52,358 nt of DNA, taken from an uncultured Clostridia bacterium. Its GTDB lineage: Bacteria; Bacillota; Clostridia; Oscillospirales; Ruminococcaceae. A program made the position numbers and the translations under genes. The stretch lies in assembly GCA_947627235.1 (NCBI GenBank), contig CANQVG010000014.1, positions 1-52,358 of the forward strand, in the 5' to 3' direction. Below the pieces are notes generated by a model that saw only the letters and a list, made by a program, of their open reading frames with translations, had not been told where the DNA came from and searched no databases. Of the stretch, positions 1 through 7,800 are shown piece by piece. Position 1 is the first letter of the stretch; each line of letters opens with the position of its first letter.

Positions 1-73
1 CTGGGATAGGTGGATTCGAACCACCGGAATGACGGAGTCAAAGTCCGCTGCCTTACCGCTTGGCTATATCCCA
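1..73 (-). tRNA. tRNA-Gln (anticodon TTG)
   Basis: Read on the minus strand, this folds as a full cloverleaf. The 7-bp acceptor stem is TGGGATA/TATCCCA with discriminator G. The anticodon arm GCGGA/TCCGT encloses the loop CTTTGAC, giving anticodon TTG (glutamine, CAA codons). The T arm carries GGTTCGAATCC. The 3' CCA is not encoded within the window, because the discriminator is base 1. Bases 74-171 between it and ispDF hold only AT-rich sequence. Confidence 0.95.
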
Positions 74-171
74 AGATGGCTGCGACCAAGCCAGTGTGCA
101 ACACAGCTTTGTTATTATACCAAATTCTTCTGAAAAATGCAAGGGGTTTGAGAAAAATTTTTTAAAAAATC

Positions 172-1320
172 TCAAAAAATCGCCGCCACCGCCTGCGCGG
201 CGATTCCCTCTTTTCTGCCCGAAAAACCGAGTCCTTCCTCTGTAGTAGCCTTTACAGATACCCGCGAAACATCTGTATTCGCGGCTTTGGCTATATTTTC
301 ACGCATTTTTTGTATATACGGCGCGAGCTTCGGCGCCTGCGCCACCACAGTGGCGTCGATGTTTGAAACGGTATACCCCTCTTCGTTCAAAAGCCCTGCC
401 ACTGCCTCAAGAAGCTTTATACTGTTTGCGCCCTTATATTTCGGGTCGGTATCCGGAAATAGCTTTCCGATATCTCCGAGAGCCGCAGCACCGAGTAGCG
501 CGTCCATTATCGCGTGAACGAGAACGTCGGCGTCGGAATGACCCAAAAGCCCCTTTTCACAGTCTATCTTCACGCCTCCGAGTATAAGCTCCCTGTCCTC
601 TGCGAGCCTGTGAACGTCGTATCCCTGACCTATCCTCATTGTCTTCCCTCCGAGATATTCCTCCGCGACGGATATATCCTCGCGTGTAGTGAGCTTAATG
701 TTTCGGTATTCGCCGAGAGTTATATGGGGCGTCACGCCTATTGCGTCGAGAAGCTGGGCGTCGTCGGTAAAATCGCCGTTGGCGTTTAAAAGAGCGTATC
801 TGTAAAGCGAAAGCGAAAACGTCTGCGGAGTGCGGACGGTATACAGCCTGCTTCTGTCGGGACAAAAGCTCTTTTCGCCGTCGCAGAACCTCAAAGTGTC
901 CTTGACGGGAGTGCATACGACCGAACTCCCACATTTGCAGGCGTCGTCTACCGAGCGCTTTATCTCGGATTCAGAGACAAGCGGGCGCGCCCCGTCGTGT
1001 ATAAGAATGAGGTCGCCCTCGGCAAACTCAACGGCGTTTCTTACAGACTGCGCTCTCGTCCTGCCCGCCTCGCAGAACACGACCGGAACCGGCAGTCCCG
1101 CAAGCTCTTTTTTATATGTTTGCCATAACTCCGGCGGCGCGGGGATTATTATCTTTTCAATGTCGGGACAACTGCACAGAACCTCCGCCGAACGCCTTAT
1201 CACACTCTTTCCGCATAGTCTTATCAGAAGCTTGTTTTCACCCATACGGCTGCCGACGCCTCCGCAGGCAAGCACCGCCGAAGTCTTTTTTCCGCCCGAA
1301 AGGTAAGCTGTTATATCCAT
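172..1320 (-). CDS. ispDF: Bifunctional IspD/IspF (MEP pathway: CDP-ME synthase and MEcPP synthase)
   Basis: This is a 382-residue fusion of two non-consecutive MEP-pathway enzymes. Residues 1-225 are the IspD cytidylyltransferase, which joins CTP to methylerythritol 4-phosphate; the nucleotide-binding loop GGVGSRMG and the HDGARP motif are visible. From about residue 229 the IspF domain starts with [12 protein letters not shown] (metal ligands Asp and His), followed by [20 protein letters not shown] and [11 protein letters not shown], as expected for the enzyme that cyclises CDP-ME phosphate. The start is supported by AAAGGAGG seven bases upstream. The gene stands alone, with its own promoter. 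IspD-IspF fusions are known in several phyla; IspE, which acts between the two steps, is not in this window. Confidence 0.93.
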   Translation of the reverse strand: MDITAYLSGGKKTSAVLACGGVGSRMGENKLLIRLCGKSVIRRSAEVLCSCPDIEKIIIPAPPELWQTYKKELAGLPVPVVFCEAGRTRAQSVRNAVEFAEGDLILIHDGARPLVSESEIKRSVDDACKCGSSVVCTPVKDTLRFCDGEKSFCPDRSRLYTVRTPQTFSLSLYRYALLNANGDFTDDAQLLDAIGVTPHITLGEYRNIKLTTREDISVAEEYLGGKTMRIGQGYDVHRLAEDRELILGGVKIDCEKGLLGHSDADVLVHAIMDALLGAAALGDIGKLFPDTDPKYKGANSIKLLEAVAGLLNEEGYTVSNIDATVVAQAPKLAPYIQKMRENIAKAANTDVSRVSVKATTEEGLGFSGRKEGIAAQAVAAIF

Positions 1321-1350
1321 AAACGTGCCTCCTTTTCCTCTATTTATTAT

Positions 1351-1379
1351 AATATAGTCCCGCAGAAAGGAGTTGTCAA
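1351..1379 (-). promoter_or_regulatory. Sigma-A promoter of ispDF
   Basis: On the minus strand, TTGACA (bases 1379-1374) and TATATT (1356-1351) are separated by exactly 17 bp, 31 bp before the ispDF start. A second TATAAT lies 3 bp further on. Confidence 0.6.
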
Positions 1380-1467
1380 GAACGCAAAAAACAGGGTTTG
1401 TTATTTTTCCGTAATTATTTTCTCAGAAACTGTAATCAAACCGTAACTATTTGTAATCGCTCTGTTC

Positions 1468-1496
1468 TTGAATCCCGCGTTTTTAGGCGCTATAAT
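1468..1496 (+). promoter_or_regulatory. Sigma-A promoter of the NlpC/P60-like lipoprotein gene
   Basis: TTGAAT and TATAAT have a 17-bp spacer. The predicted transcript start near 1503 lies 24 bases before the ATG at 1527, which argues against any longer upstream reading frame being translated. Confidence 0.65.
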
Positions 1497-1526
1497 ATAA
1501 TCACAGAACAAGAAGGGGGTTTTAAA

Positions 1527-2261
1527 ATGAAAAAGTGTAAATTGAGCATCATCAATTCCGTCATCGCGGGAATACTTATTTGTGCGATGCTTGCGGCCTG
1601 CGGAGCGGCTGAAAAACAAAGCTCCGAAGTAACTACCGCTCAGACTGCTTCAGGCACAGTTCCTGCCATCAGCGACGTTACGCCGAGCGAACCCGTCACC
1701 GAAGCTCCCCAGACCCTCCCGCCCGAGACCGCACCCGCACCTGAAACCGACACTCCTACGGTCACTGAGCCGGATATAACCGAACCCGAGGTTACGGAAC
1801 CGGAAGTTACGGAGCCGGAAGTCGACGTTACCGCTCCCGATACCGATACATCCGAAGCAGTCTCAGAGTCACTCCCGTCGCACATAGCTCAGACAATAAT
1901 CGACACCGCAGCCGCTCAGCTCGGAGTTGCGTTTGAATCCGGCGGAAGCTCTCCCGAAAAGGGCTTTGACGCATCGGGACTTGTATATTACTGCGTAGGA
2001 GCCGCCGGAATAGAGTTCCCGAGACTGGTAAAGGACCAGATTGAAGCGGGAGAAAAAATAGCCTATTCAGACCTCTCCTCCGGAGATATAGTATACTTCT
2101 CTGCCGAACCCGGCGAAAATGCGAGCTTCTGCGGAATATACGTAGGCGGCGGACTTATAATCTACGCCCCGAAGCCCGGAGAATCGGTAAAAACCGCCAA
2201 CATCACCACAGGTTACTGGACCTCGCGGTTTGTAACGGGTATACGCCCGTCATTAAATTAA
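1527..2261 (+). CDS. Lipoprotein with degenerate NlpC/P60-like domain
   Basis: A 244-residue exported lipoprotein. Residues 1-25 form a lipoprotein signal ending in the lipobox LAAC (Cys25). A Thr/Pro/Glu-rich linker follows with near-perfect TEPEV repeats (about residues 35-115). The C-terminal ~125 residues resemble an NlpC/P60 peptidoglycan hydrolase: GFDASGLVYY occupies the place of the usual GFDCSGL, and FCGIYVGGG the place of HVGIYxGxG. Both the catalytic Cys and the catalytic His are therefore missing, so it is probably a binding or scaffold pseudoenzyme rather than a hydrolase. I chose the ATG at 1527 (after AGAAGGGGG) because the frame stays open upstream, but that extension lies upstream of the promoter. 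The NlpC/P60 assignment rests on motif spacing only. Confidence 0.75.
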   Translation: MKKCKLSIINSVIAGILICAMLAACGAAEKQSSEVTTAQTASGTVPAISDVTPSEPVTEAPQTLPPETAPAPETDTPTVTEPDITEPEVTEPEVTEPEVDVTAPDTDTSEAVSESLPSHIAQTIIDTAAAQLGVAFESGGSSPEKGFDASGLVYYCVGAAGIEFPRLVKDQIEAGEKIAYSDLSSGDIVYFSAEPGENASFCGIYVGGGLIIYAPKPGESVKTANITTGYWTSRFVTGIRPSLN

Positions 2262-2304
2262 GACATCTTCTTATTCCTCCTTACTTTCATTTTATAAAAG
2301 CCAG

Positions 2305-2335
2305 CGGAGCCGATTTTTCGGCTCCGTTGCTTTTT
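2305..2335 (+). terminator. Rho-independent terminator after the lipoprotein gene
   Basis: A 9-bp stem CGGAGCCGA/TCGGCTCCG with a TTTT loop is followed within a few bases by TTTTT. Confidence 0.8.
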
Positions 2336-2339
2336 GCTC

Positions 2340-2368
2340 TTGACAACTCACTTCGACTGTGGTATTAT
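2340..2368 (+). promoter_or_regulatory. Sigma-A promoter of the TPP riboswitch-thiT transcript
   Basis: TTGACA and TATTAT are 17 bp apart, immediately upstream of the riboswitch, so transcription would start near 2375 at the P1 stem of the aptamer. Confidence 0.75.
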
Positions 2369-2375
2369 ATTCCCC

Positions 2376-2471
2376 GTCAAAACAGGGGGACTCGTTGACG
2401 AGTTGAGATAAAGATGCGATCTTTGACCCTTTAACCTGATTCGGTTAATACCGGCGTAGGGAGCTTTTGCT
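2376..2471 (+). promoter_or_regulatory. TPP (THI-box) riboswitch aptamer
   Basis: The conserved thiamine pyrophosphate aptamer core is present: AGGGGG, a P3 hairpin CTCG/CGAG, TTGAGAT, a P3a hairpin AAAGAT/ATCTTT, ACCCTTTAACCTGAT, and TAATACCGGCGTAGGGA. CAAAAC at the start and GCTTTTG at the end can close P1. The usual CTGAGA box reads TTGAGA here. A terminator hairpin follows and the next gene is the thiamine transporter thiT, so this is an OFF switch: TPP binding should favour termination. Confidence 0.93.
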
Positions 2472-2485
2472 TTATATGTTGATTT

Positions 2486-2524
2486 GCCCTCAGGAATGAC
2501 AAAAAATCATTTTGGGGGCTTTTT
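2486..2524 (+). terminator. Riboswitch expression-platform terminator
   Basis: GCCCTCAGGAATGA pairs with TCATTTTGGGGGC (several G-U pairs) and is followed by TTTTT. It sits between the TPP aptamer and the thiT ribosome-binding site, as expected for transcription attenuation. Confidence 0.8.
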
Positions 2525-2555
2525 CATTTGCCCCGCCCGTAAGGAGGAAATTTAA

Positions 2556-3122
2556 ATGAAAAACAAAAAGGTACTTATGCTTGTCGAGAGCGCTCTTTTA
2601 ATCGCTGTCGGCACGATCCTCAGCCTGTTCAAGATCGATATGCCTATGGGCGGCGGACTTACAATAGTAAGTATGCTTCCGCTTGTCATCATATCTTTCC
2701 GCTACGGCTGGAAATGGGGACTTCTCAGCGGATTCGTCTACAGCCTTTTGCAGCTTGTTTTGGGTCTTGACAATGTCCGCTACGGCACTTCGGCGCTTAT
2801 GGTAATTGCAATTATTCTCTTCGATTATGTTATTGCCTATACCGTTATCGGTCTTGCCGGAATGTTTAAAGGAAAGTTCAACAACGGCGTTCTTGAGCTT
2901 GTTCTCGGAATAGTTGTGACATTCCTGCTTCGCTTTGCCTGCCATTTTGTCACCGGCGTATGGATCTGGGACGCTCTCTGGCCGAACGATTACGGTATGA
3001 CAAGCGTTGTCTATTCGCTTGCTTATAACGGCTGGTATATGGGCGCTGAAACGGTCATCACCGCAGTTGTAGCCGCGCTGATTTACAAACCGCTCAAAAA
3101 ATACTTCCAGCCTGCCGAATAA
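2556..3122 (+). CDS. thiT: ThiT, ECF transporter substrate-binding (S) component for thiamine
   Basis: A 188-residue integral membrane protein with about six hydrophobic segments. It matches ThiT throughout: the N-terminal IxxALxxAxxxxLS-type helix, MPMGGGLTIVSMLPL, YGWKWGLLSGFVYSLLQ, and the C-terminal NGWYMGAETVIT region that helps bind thiamine. ThiT captures thiamine and docks onto the shared EcfA/A'/T module, which is not encoded here. The start follows AAGGAGG. The upstream TPP riboswitch independently supports thiamine as the substrate. The gene is monocistronic, with a terminator directly downstream. Confidence 0.95.
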   Translation: MKNKKVLMLVESALLIAVGTILSLFKIDMPMGGGLTIVSMLPLVIISFRYGWKWGLLSGFVYSLLQLVLGLDNVRYGTSALMVIAIILFDYVIAYTVIGLAGMFKGKFNNGVLELVLGIVVTFLLRFACHFVTGVWIWDALWPNDYGMTSVVYSLAYNGWYMGAETVITAVVAALIYKPLKKYFQPAE

Positions 3123-3143
3123 CCCCTTTTTGCTATAAATCGA

Positions 3144-3177
3144 CCGCCCCGCGATTCAACGCAGGGCGGCTGTTTTT
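3144..3177 (+). terminator. Rho-independent terminator of thiT
   Basis: CCGCCCcGCG pairs with CGCaGGGCGG across the loop ATTCAA, followed by TTTTT. The T tract overlaps the stop codon of the convergent apgM gene. Confidence 0.85.
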
Positions 3178-4384
3178 ATCCCTTTATGAATTTTTCCATA
3201 AGCTCGTGACCTACCGGCGCGAAAATTCCGGTCGATTTCGCCGAATCCTCGCAGAAGACGTCGACGCCCTTTTTCTCGTCCTTTTTGTGATAAATCAGGT
3301 ATGGCACCGGATCGTTGGTGTGGGTACGCAATGCAAGAGGAGTCGGGTGGTCGGGAAGAATCATAATTTTATAGTCGTCATATTCCTCGAGAGCCGAAAG
3401 AAGCGGACCGAGGATTTTTTTGTCTATAAGCTCGACCGATTTCACCTTGTTTTCGATTTCGTATCTGTGACCGCACTCGTCCGGCGCCTCGACGTGGATA
3501 TAAACGAAGTCGCTTCCGTTTTTCAGCGCGTCTATCGCCGCCTGCGCCTTGCCCTCGAAGTTTGTGTCGAGATATCCCGTCGCGCCCTCGACGTTTATAA
3601 CGTTCATTCCGGAAAACTTTCCGATTCCTTTTAAAAGGTCGACGGCGGAAATCATCGTGCCGTTCACGCCGTATTTTTCCCTGAACGACGCGAGAGGCTT
3701 CCTGACTCCCTCGCCCCAAAACCACATCGAATTAGCGGGACGCTCGCCTCTTTTGATTCTTTCAAGATTTAAGGGGTGGTTTTTCAGAACGTCGTAGCTG
3801 CGCTTCATCATATCGTAGAGTTTAGCGGCATTGGGATGCTCGGGAAGGTGTCCTTTAAGCGGCTTGCCGGTTATGTCGTGAGGCGGGGTAAGGGTCCCGA
3901 GGTCGAGCGTGCCGTGGTTCCAGATGAGACAATGACGGTAGCTCACTCCGGAATAGAGCGTAAACTCATCGTTATCAAAGACCTTTTTGAGAGAATCTAT
4001 CAAAATCCTCGCGTCTGCGGTGGATATGTCCCCGGCGCAGTAGTCGACCATTGTTTTATCTTCATAATTTTCCTCGTCGGAAAGGGTGACAAGATTGCAC
4101 CGCAGCGAGACATCAGTGGGCTTCATATCTATTCCTATCGAGCCTGCCTCCAAGGGAGAGCGTCCCGAATAGTAAAGCGACGGGTCGTATCCGAGAACAG
4201 AAAGATTCGCGACATCGCTTCCGGGCTTGAGACCGTCGGCAACGGTCTTCACAAGACCGACCTCGGATATCTTGGCGATCTTATCCATATTCGGCTTTTC
4301 GGCCTTAGCCATTGGGGTGAGACCCGAAAGCTCAGGGACGGGGTAATCCGCCATACCGTCGCAGAGCAAAACAACATATTTCAT
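3176..4384 (-). CDS. apgM: Cofactor-independent phosphoglycerate mutase, ApgM (archaeal-type) family
   Basis: 402 residues of the alkaline-phosphatase superfamily. Visible motifs are the N-terminal metal-binding LLCDGMADYP, the GSDVANLSVLGYDP segment with the phosphate-accepting Ser62, SGRSPLEAGSIGI, and the C-terminal metal ligands in ILPDHPTP and THTNDPVPYLIY. The family interconverts 2- and 3-phosphoglycerate in the cytosol. Some bacterial members were once labelled homoserine kinases, so the exact substrate is slightly uncertain. The start is preceded by GAGGAG at 8 bases. It is a single gene with its own promoter, convergent with thiT. Confidence 0.9.
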   Translation of the reverse strand: MKYVVLLCDGMADYPVPELSGLTPMAKAEKPNMDKIAKISEVGLVKTVADGLKPGSDVANLSVLGYDPSLYYSGRSPLEAGSIGIDMKPTDVSLRCNLVTLSDEENYEDKTMVDYCAGDISTADARILIDSLKKVFDNDEFTLYSGVSYRHCLIWNHGTLDLGTLTPPHDITGKPLKGHLPEHPNAAKLYDMMKRSYDVLKNHPLNLERIKRGERPANSMWFWGEGVRKPLASFREKYGVNGTMISAVDLLKGIGKFSGMNVINVEGATGYLDTNFEGKAQAAIDALKNGSDFVYIHVEAPDECGHRYEIENKVKSVELIDKKILGPLLSALEEYDDYKIMILPDHPTPLALRTHTNDPVPYLIYHKKDEKKGVDVFCEDSAKSTGIFAPVGHELMEKFIKG

Positions 4385-4439
4385 AACATATACTCCTCTT
4401 CAAAATTTCAGACCGGCATTTGCCCTGCCGATGTTTCCA

Positions 4440-4468
4440 ACTATAGCACATTAACGCGCAAAATGCAA
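4440..4468 (-). promoter_or_regulatory. Sigma-A promoter of apgM
   Basis: Minus strand TTGCAT (4468-4463) and TATAGT (4445-4440) with a 17-bp spacer, 55 bp upstream of the apgM ATG. Confidence 0.6.
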
Positions 4469-4628
4469 GTAGAATAAAACCCGCAGAGGCAGGCACGTTA
4501 TGTGCAAACTGCGAATACCGAAAGCTCAGACCTGCGTGATAAAATACCATCTGTGCGGTCGGTATACAGCGCCCAGCGTCGGAGATGGCGTAGGTATCGG
4601 TGCAAAGGAAGCCTCGCGAGCAAAGGTC

Positions 4629-4717
4629 GGGGCGAAGCCCCCTGCCGTCCCCCCAAAACGGGGGGGGCGGCAGCCGCCGCGAAGCGGCGGGCGCGCCGTG
4701 CGCGCGGGCTTCGCCCC
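4629..4717. repeat. GC-rich palindromic element folding as a perfect four-way junction
   Basis: The outer stem is GGGGCGAAGCCC (4629-4640) with GGGCTTCGCCCC (4706-4717), 12 bp perfect. Inside it three hairpins abut with at most one unpaired base. Hairpin 1 is 4642-4673, CTGCCG/CGGCAG continuing into C6/G7. Hairpin 2 is 4674-4690, CCGCCGC/GCGGCGG with loop GAA. Hairpin 3 is 4691-4705, GCGCGC/GCGCGC with loop CGT. It lies in the 423-base gap between divergent apgM and the glucan synthase gene; the rest of that gap holds only the apgM promoter and the glucan synthase ribosome-binding site. I see no second copy in the window. It could be a dispersed palindromic repeat (REP/MITE-like) or a structured leader. 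Confidence 0.8.
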
Positions 4718-4807
4718 TCACAGGCGCTGACGCCGGAGTGCGCTTGCATATTTACCGAGCCGCTGGAAATACTATCCTCAAAATGCTGCGCGAAAGGAAG
4801 TTTTTTT

Positions 4808-7800
4808 ATGAGTAAAGGCGGCTTGAACGAGGAATTTGTGAGCTTGAAAAAGCTGTCTCTCAAAACGGCAAGGCGCGTAAAAATCCTGAAGCGGATATAT
4901 TCCGAACTATGCGTATCGGGTGCGCCTAATGACACCGCGGCCTTTTTCGCCGATAATTTTCACACCGTTTTAAGCTGCGCTGATATCCGTCCCTCCCGAC
5001 AGGACAGACGTCAGGTTTTCTTCGACGGAAGCTTCGGTCTTGCCGACGCGGTAATACGCGCCTCCGATGAGCGTCTTCCCGACACCGACGACATCATTAT
5101 GATTCTTCGCAAGGCGAGCGAACAGCGGCGAGTATACGGCTGCGAATTTGAGTACCTAAGATATGAACTTATTTATACGCTGATTGAGCGCATCTGCACG
5201 CTTGTAAAGAACTGGGACAGGGAGTTGGTTCGCTGTATTATGATTCTCAGCAGTCTCGGAAGCCTCGACTCAGTCAGGATAAACGATGTGCTGAACCCGG
5301 TTGCGATAAAGCTGTCCGAAGACAGGGCATACCGCGAAAGCGACCCGCGCACCCGCCTTTGCTACAGAGAAGCCATATACAGCAGTTCGATAAAATTCGG
5401 CATTGACGAGAATAAGCTTTGCGACGATCTAATAGACAAATACCGCGGAACCGATCTCGACATCGGCAGCCTTACGGTACTCAAAAACAGCAAGCTTCCC
5501 GAAAATCGTTCGCTGCTGTATGCAGTCGGTCTTGCCGTCGTTGCGGCGGCTTTATCGGTTTTAATCGCATATTGGGCGGACGTCCCGCTCGCGGCACTCC
5601 TTTTGTTTCTTCCTGCGATTGAAGCCCTGCGTCCGCTGAGCGATATGCTCTTAAGACGAGGCAGAGGCGTCACACGGCTTATGCGCCTTGATTTGCAGTC
5701 AGAAGAGGTAAAAAACACAAAGGCAGCAATCGTACTATCGGCGGCTGTATTTGACCCCGAGGACGCGGCGACGCTCTATGACAAGCTTTTAAGAATCCAC
5801 TGCCTTAATCCCACCGACAACATACTCATATGCGCACTTGCAGACCTGCCCGCAGAGCAGGTTCCCATAACCTCGGAGGACCGCGCGATTATAGACAGTC
5901 TCGAAGAAACGGTCTCAAGGCTCAACAGAATAGCGGAGGGAAAGTTCTCCTGCGTCGTCAGAAAAAGGAGTTTTTCCGAAACGCAGCAGGAATATATGGG
6001 TGAATTCAGAAAGCGCGGCGCTCTTATGGACATCGCAAGGTATATGAAGACCGGCGAGAGCGACTTTTATGCCTCTCTCGGGGCGACCGCCCGCCTTTTG
6101 GGTGTAGACTACATCTGCGCCGTTGACGCAGACACCCATCCTCTGATGGATTCGGTGAGCGAACTTCTGTCAATAGCGCTGCATCCCGCCAACAGGGTAA
6201 GGGTAACAAACGGCACAGTCACCTCCGGATACGGTATAATATGCCCGAGAATGATGACGCGCCTCGGCGACTCACTTCGTTCGGAATTTGCAAAGAGTCT
6301 CGGAGGAATCGGCTCTCGCTCAAGCTACGACGAGGAATCGGCAAACCTGTATCAGGACGTCTTCGGGTTTGGAACCTTTTGCGGAAAGGGTCTGATAAAC
6401 GTCACCGCGCTGTGGGAATGTACTCAGAATATTAAGAGCGAACGCATTCTCTCTCATGACATACTTGAAGGAGAGCTTCTTAAAACCGCCTACGCAGGCG
6501 ACGTCTGTTTTACCGAAGGCTTTCCGGGTACTCCGCAGAGCTACTATCGCCGCGCCGACCGCTGGATACGCGGCGATTTTCAGAACATTCCCGAAATCTT
6601 CTCGAAAAAATACGGTGTTCTTTCAAAACTCAAGCTTGCGGACAACTTAAGGCGTGCCGTTACTCCCGTTGCGGTTTTCACGTCGATGTTCCTCGGATTT
6701 TTCGTATATCCTGTATCCTCGGCGATAATCGCGGGAGCGTCGCTCGTGCTATGGCTGTTTCCGTCAATCCTCGGAACGGTCACGGCGTTTCTTCGCGACC
6801 GTACCTTCGGGAGGCGTTTTTATTCCGGACTTTTAAGTTCCGCGTCACAAAATCTCAGGTATATCCTTTACAGTATCGTCATGCTCCCCACGCTCTCCGT
6901 CAAGTCGGTTCGGGCGATTTTCACGGCCCTATGGCGCCTTATGACAAGGCGGCATCTACTGGACTGGACAACCTCTGACGCATCTGACCGCTCGGGGACA
7001 AACCCGCTCAGGTTTTACATCTGGGCGGAGATTTCCTCGTTGTCGCTTCTATGGTCCCCCGACTATTTCATAAGGCTGATGGGGGCGATTTTCTCTGCGA
7101 TGCCGGCGCTTCTCGCCCTCAACGACGGCGATTTTTCCCTCTCCGACCAACGTCTTAAATACCGCGACGTCAGGGAACTTTCAAAGCAGTTTGCCGATAT
7201 GTGGGGATTCTTTGAAAAATACGTCAACCGCTCGGAAAACGACCTGCCGCCCGACAATGTTCAGTTCTCCCCTGTTTACCGAGTCGCGCACCGCACTTCG
7301 CCGACAAATATCGGACTCTATCTGCTCTCGGTTCTCGGAGCCTGCGACCGCAGGCTGATAAGCCCCTCCGCCGCTGCGGAGCGCCTTGAAAAAACGCTGA
7401 AAACCGTCGAAAGACTCGAAAAATATCAGGGCAACCTTTATAACTGGTATGACACCCGCACGCTGAAAATCTGCCCGACGCCGTATGTTTCAAGCGTCGA
7501 CAGCGGGAACTTCGTCTGCTGTCTTGTCGCGCTGAAAGAGGGACTCAAAGAACTTGACGGCGGACAGCGCATAAAGCAGCTTGTCTCAAGGATAGAAAAG
7601 CTTATAGATTCAAGCGACTTCTCGATCTTTTACGACAGTGTGCGCGGGCTTATGGCAATAGGCATAAATCCCGAGACCGGCGAGCGAAGCGTCAACCACT
7701 ACGACTACCTTATGAGCGAGGCGCGTCTGACCTCGTTTTGGGCGATAGCATCGCGTCAGGTGCCGAAAAGCCACTGGCAGAGGCTGTCGCGTTCTATGCT

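Noticed and set aside
147-176. AT-rich palindrome TTTGAGA/TCTCAAA as terminator of ispDF
   Set aside because: The stem is mostly A-T with a long A/T loop and overlaps the ispDF stop codon; too weak to claim.
1398-1526. Upstream extension of the lipoprotein frame
   Set aside because: It covers the promoter and would bury the lipoprotein signal peptide; ATG 1527 has a ribosome-binding site.
4502-4807. Upstream extension of the glucan synthase reading frame by 102 codons
   Set aside because: It runs through the GC-rich palindrome and gives low-complexity Arg/Ala/Gly sequence; ATG 4808 has a good Shine-Dalgarno and begins family-like sequence.
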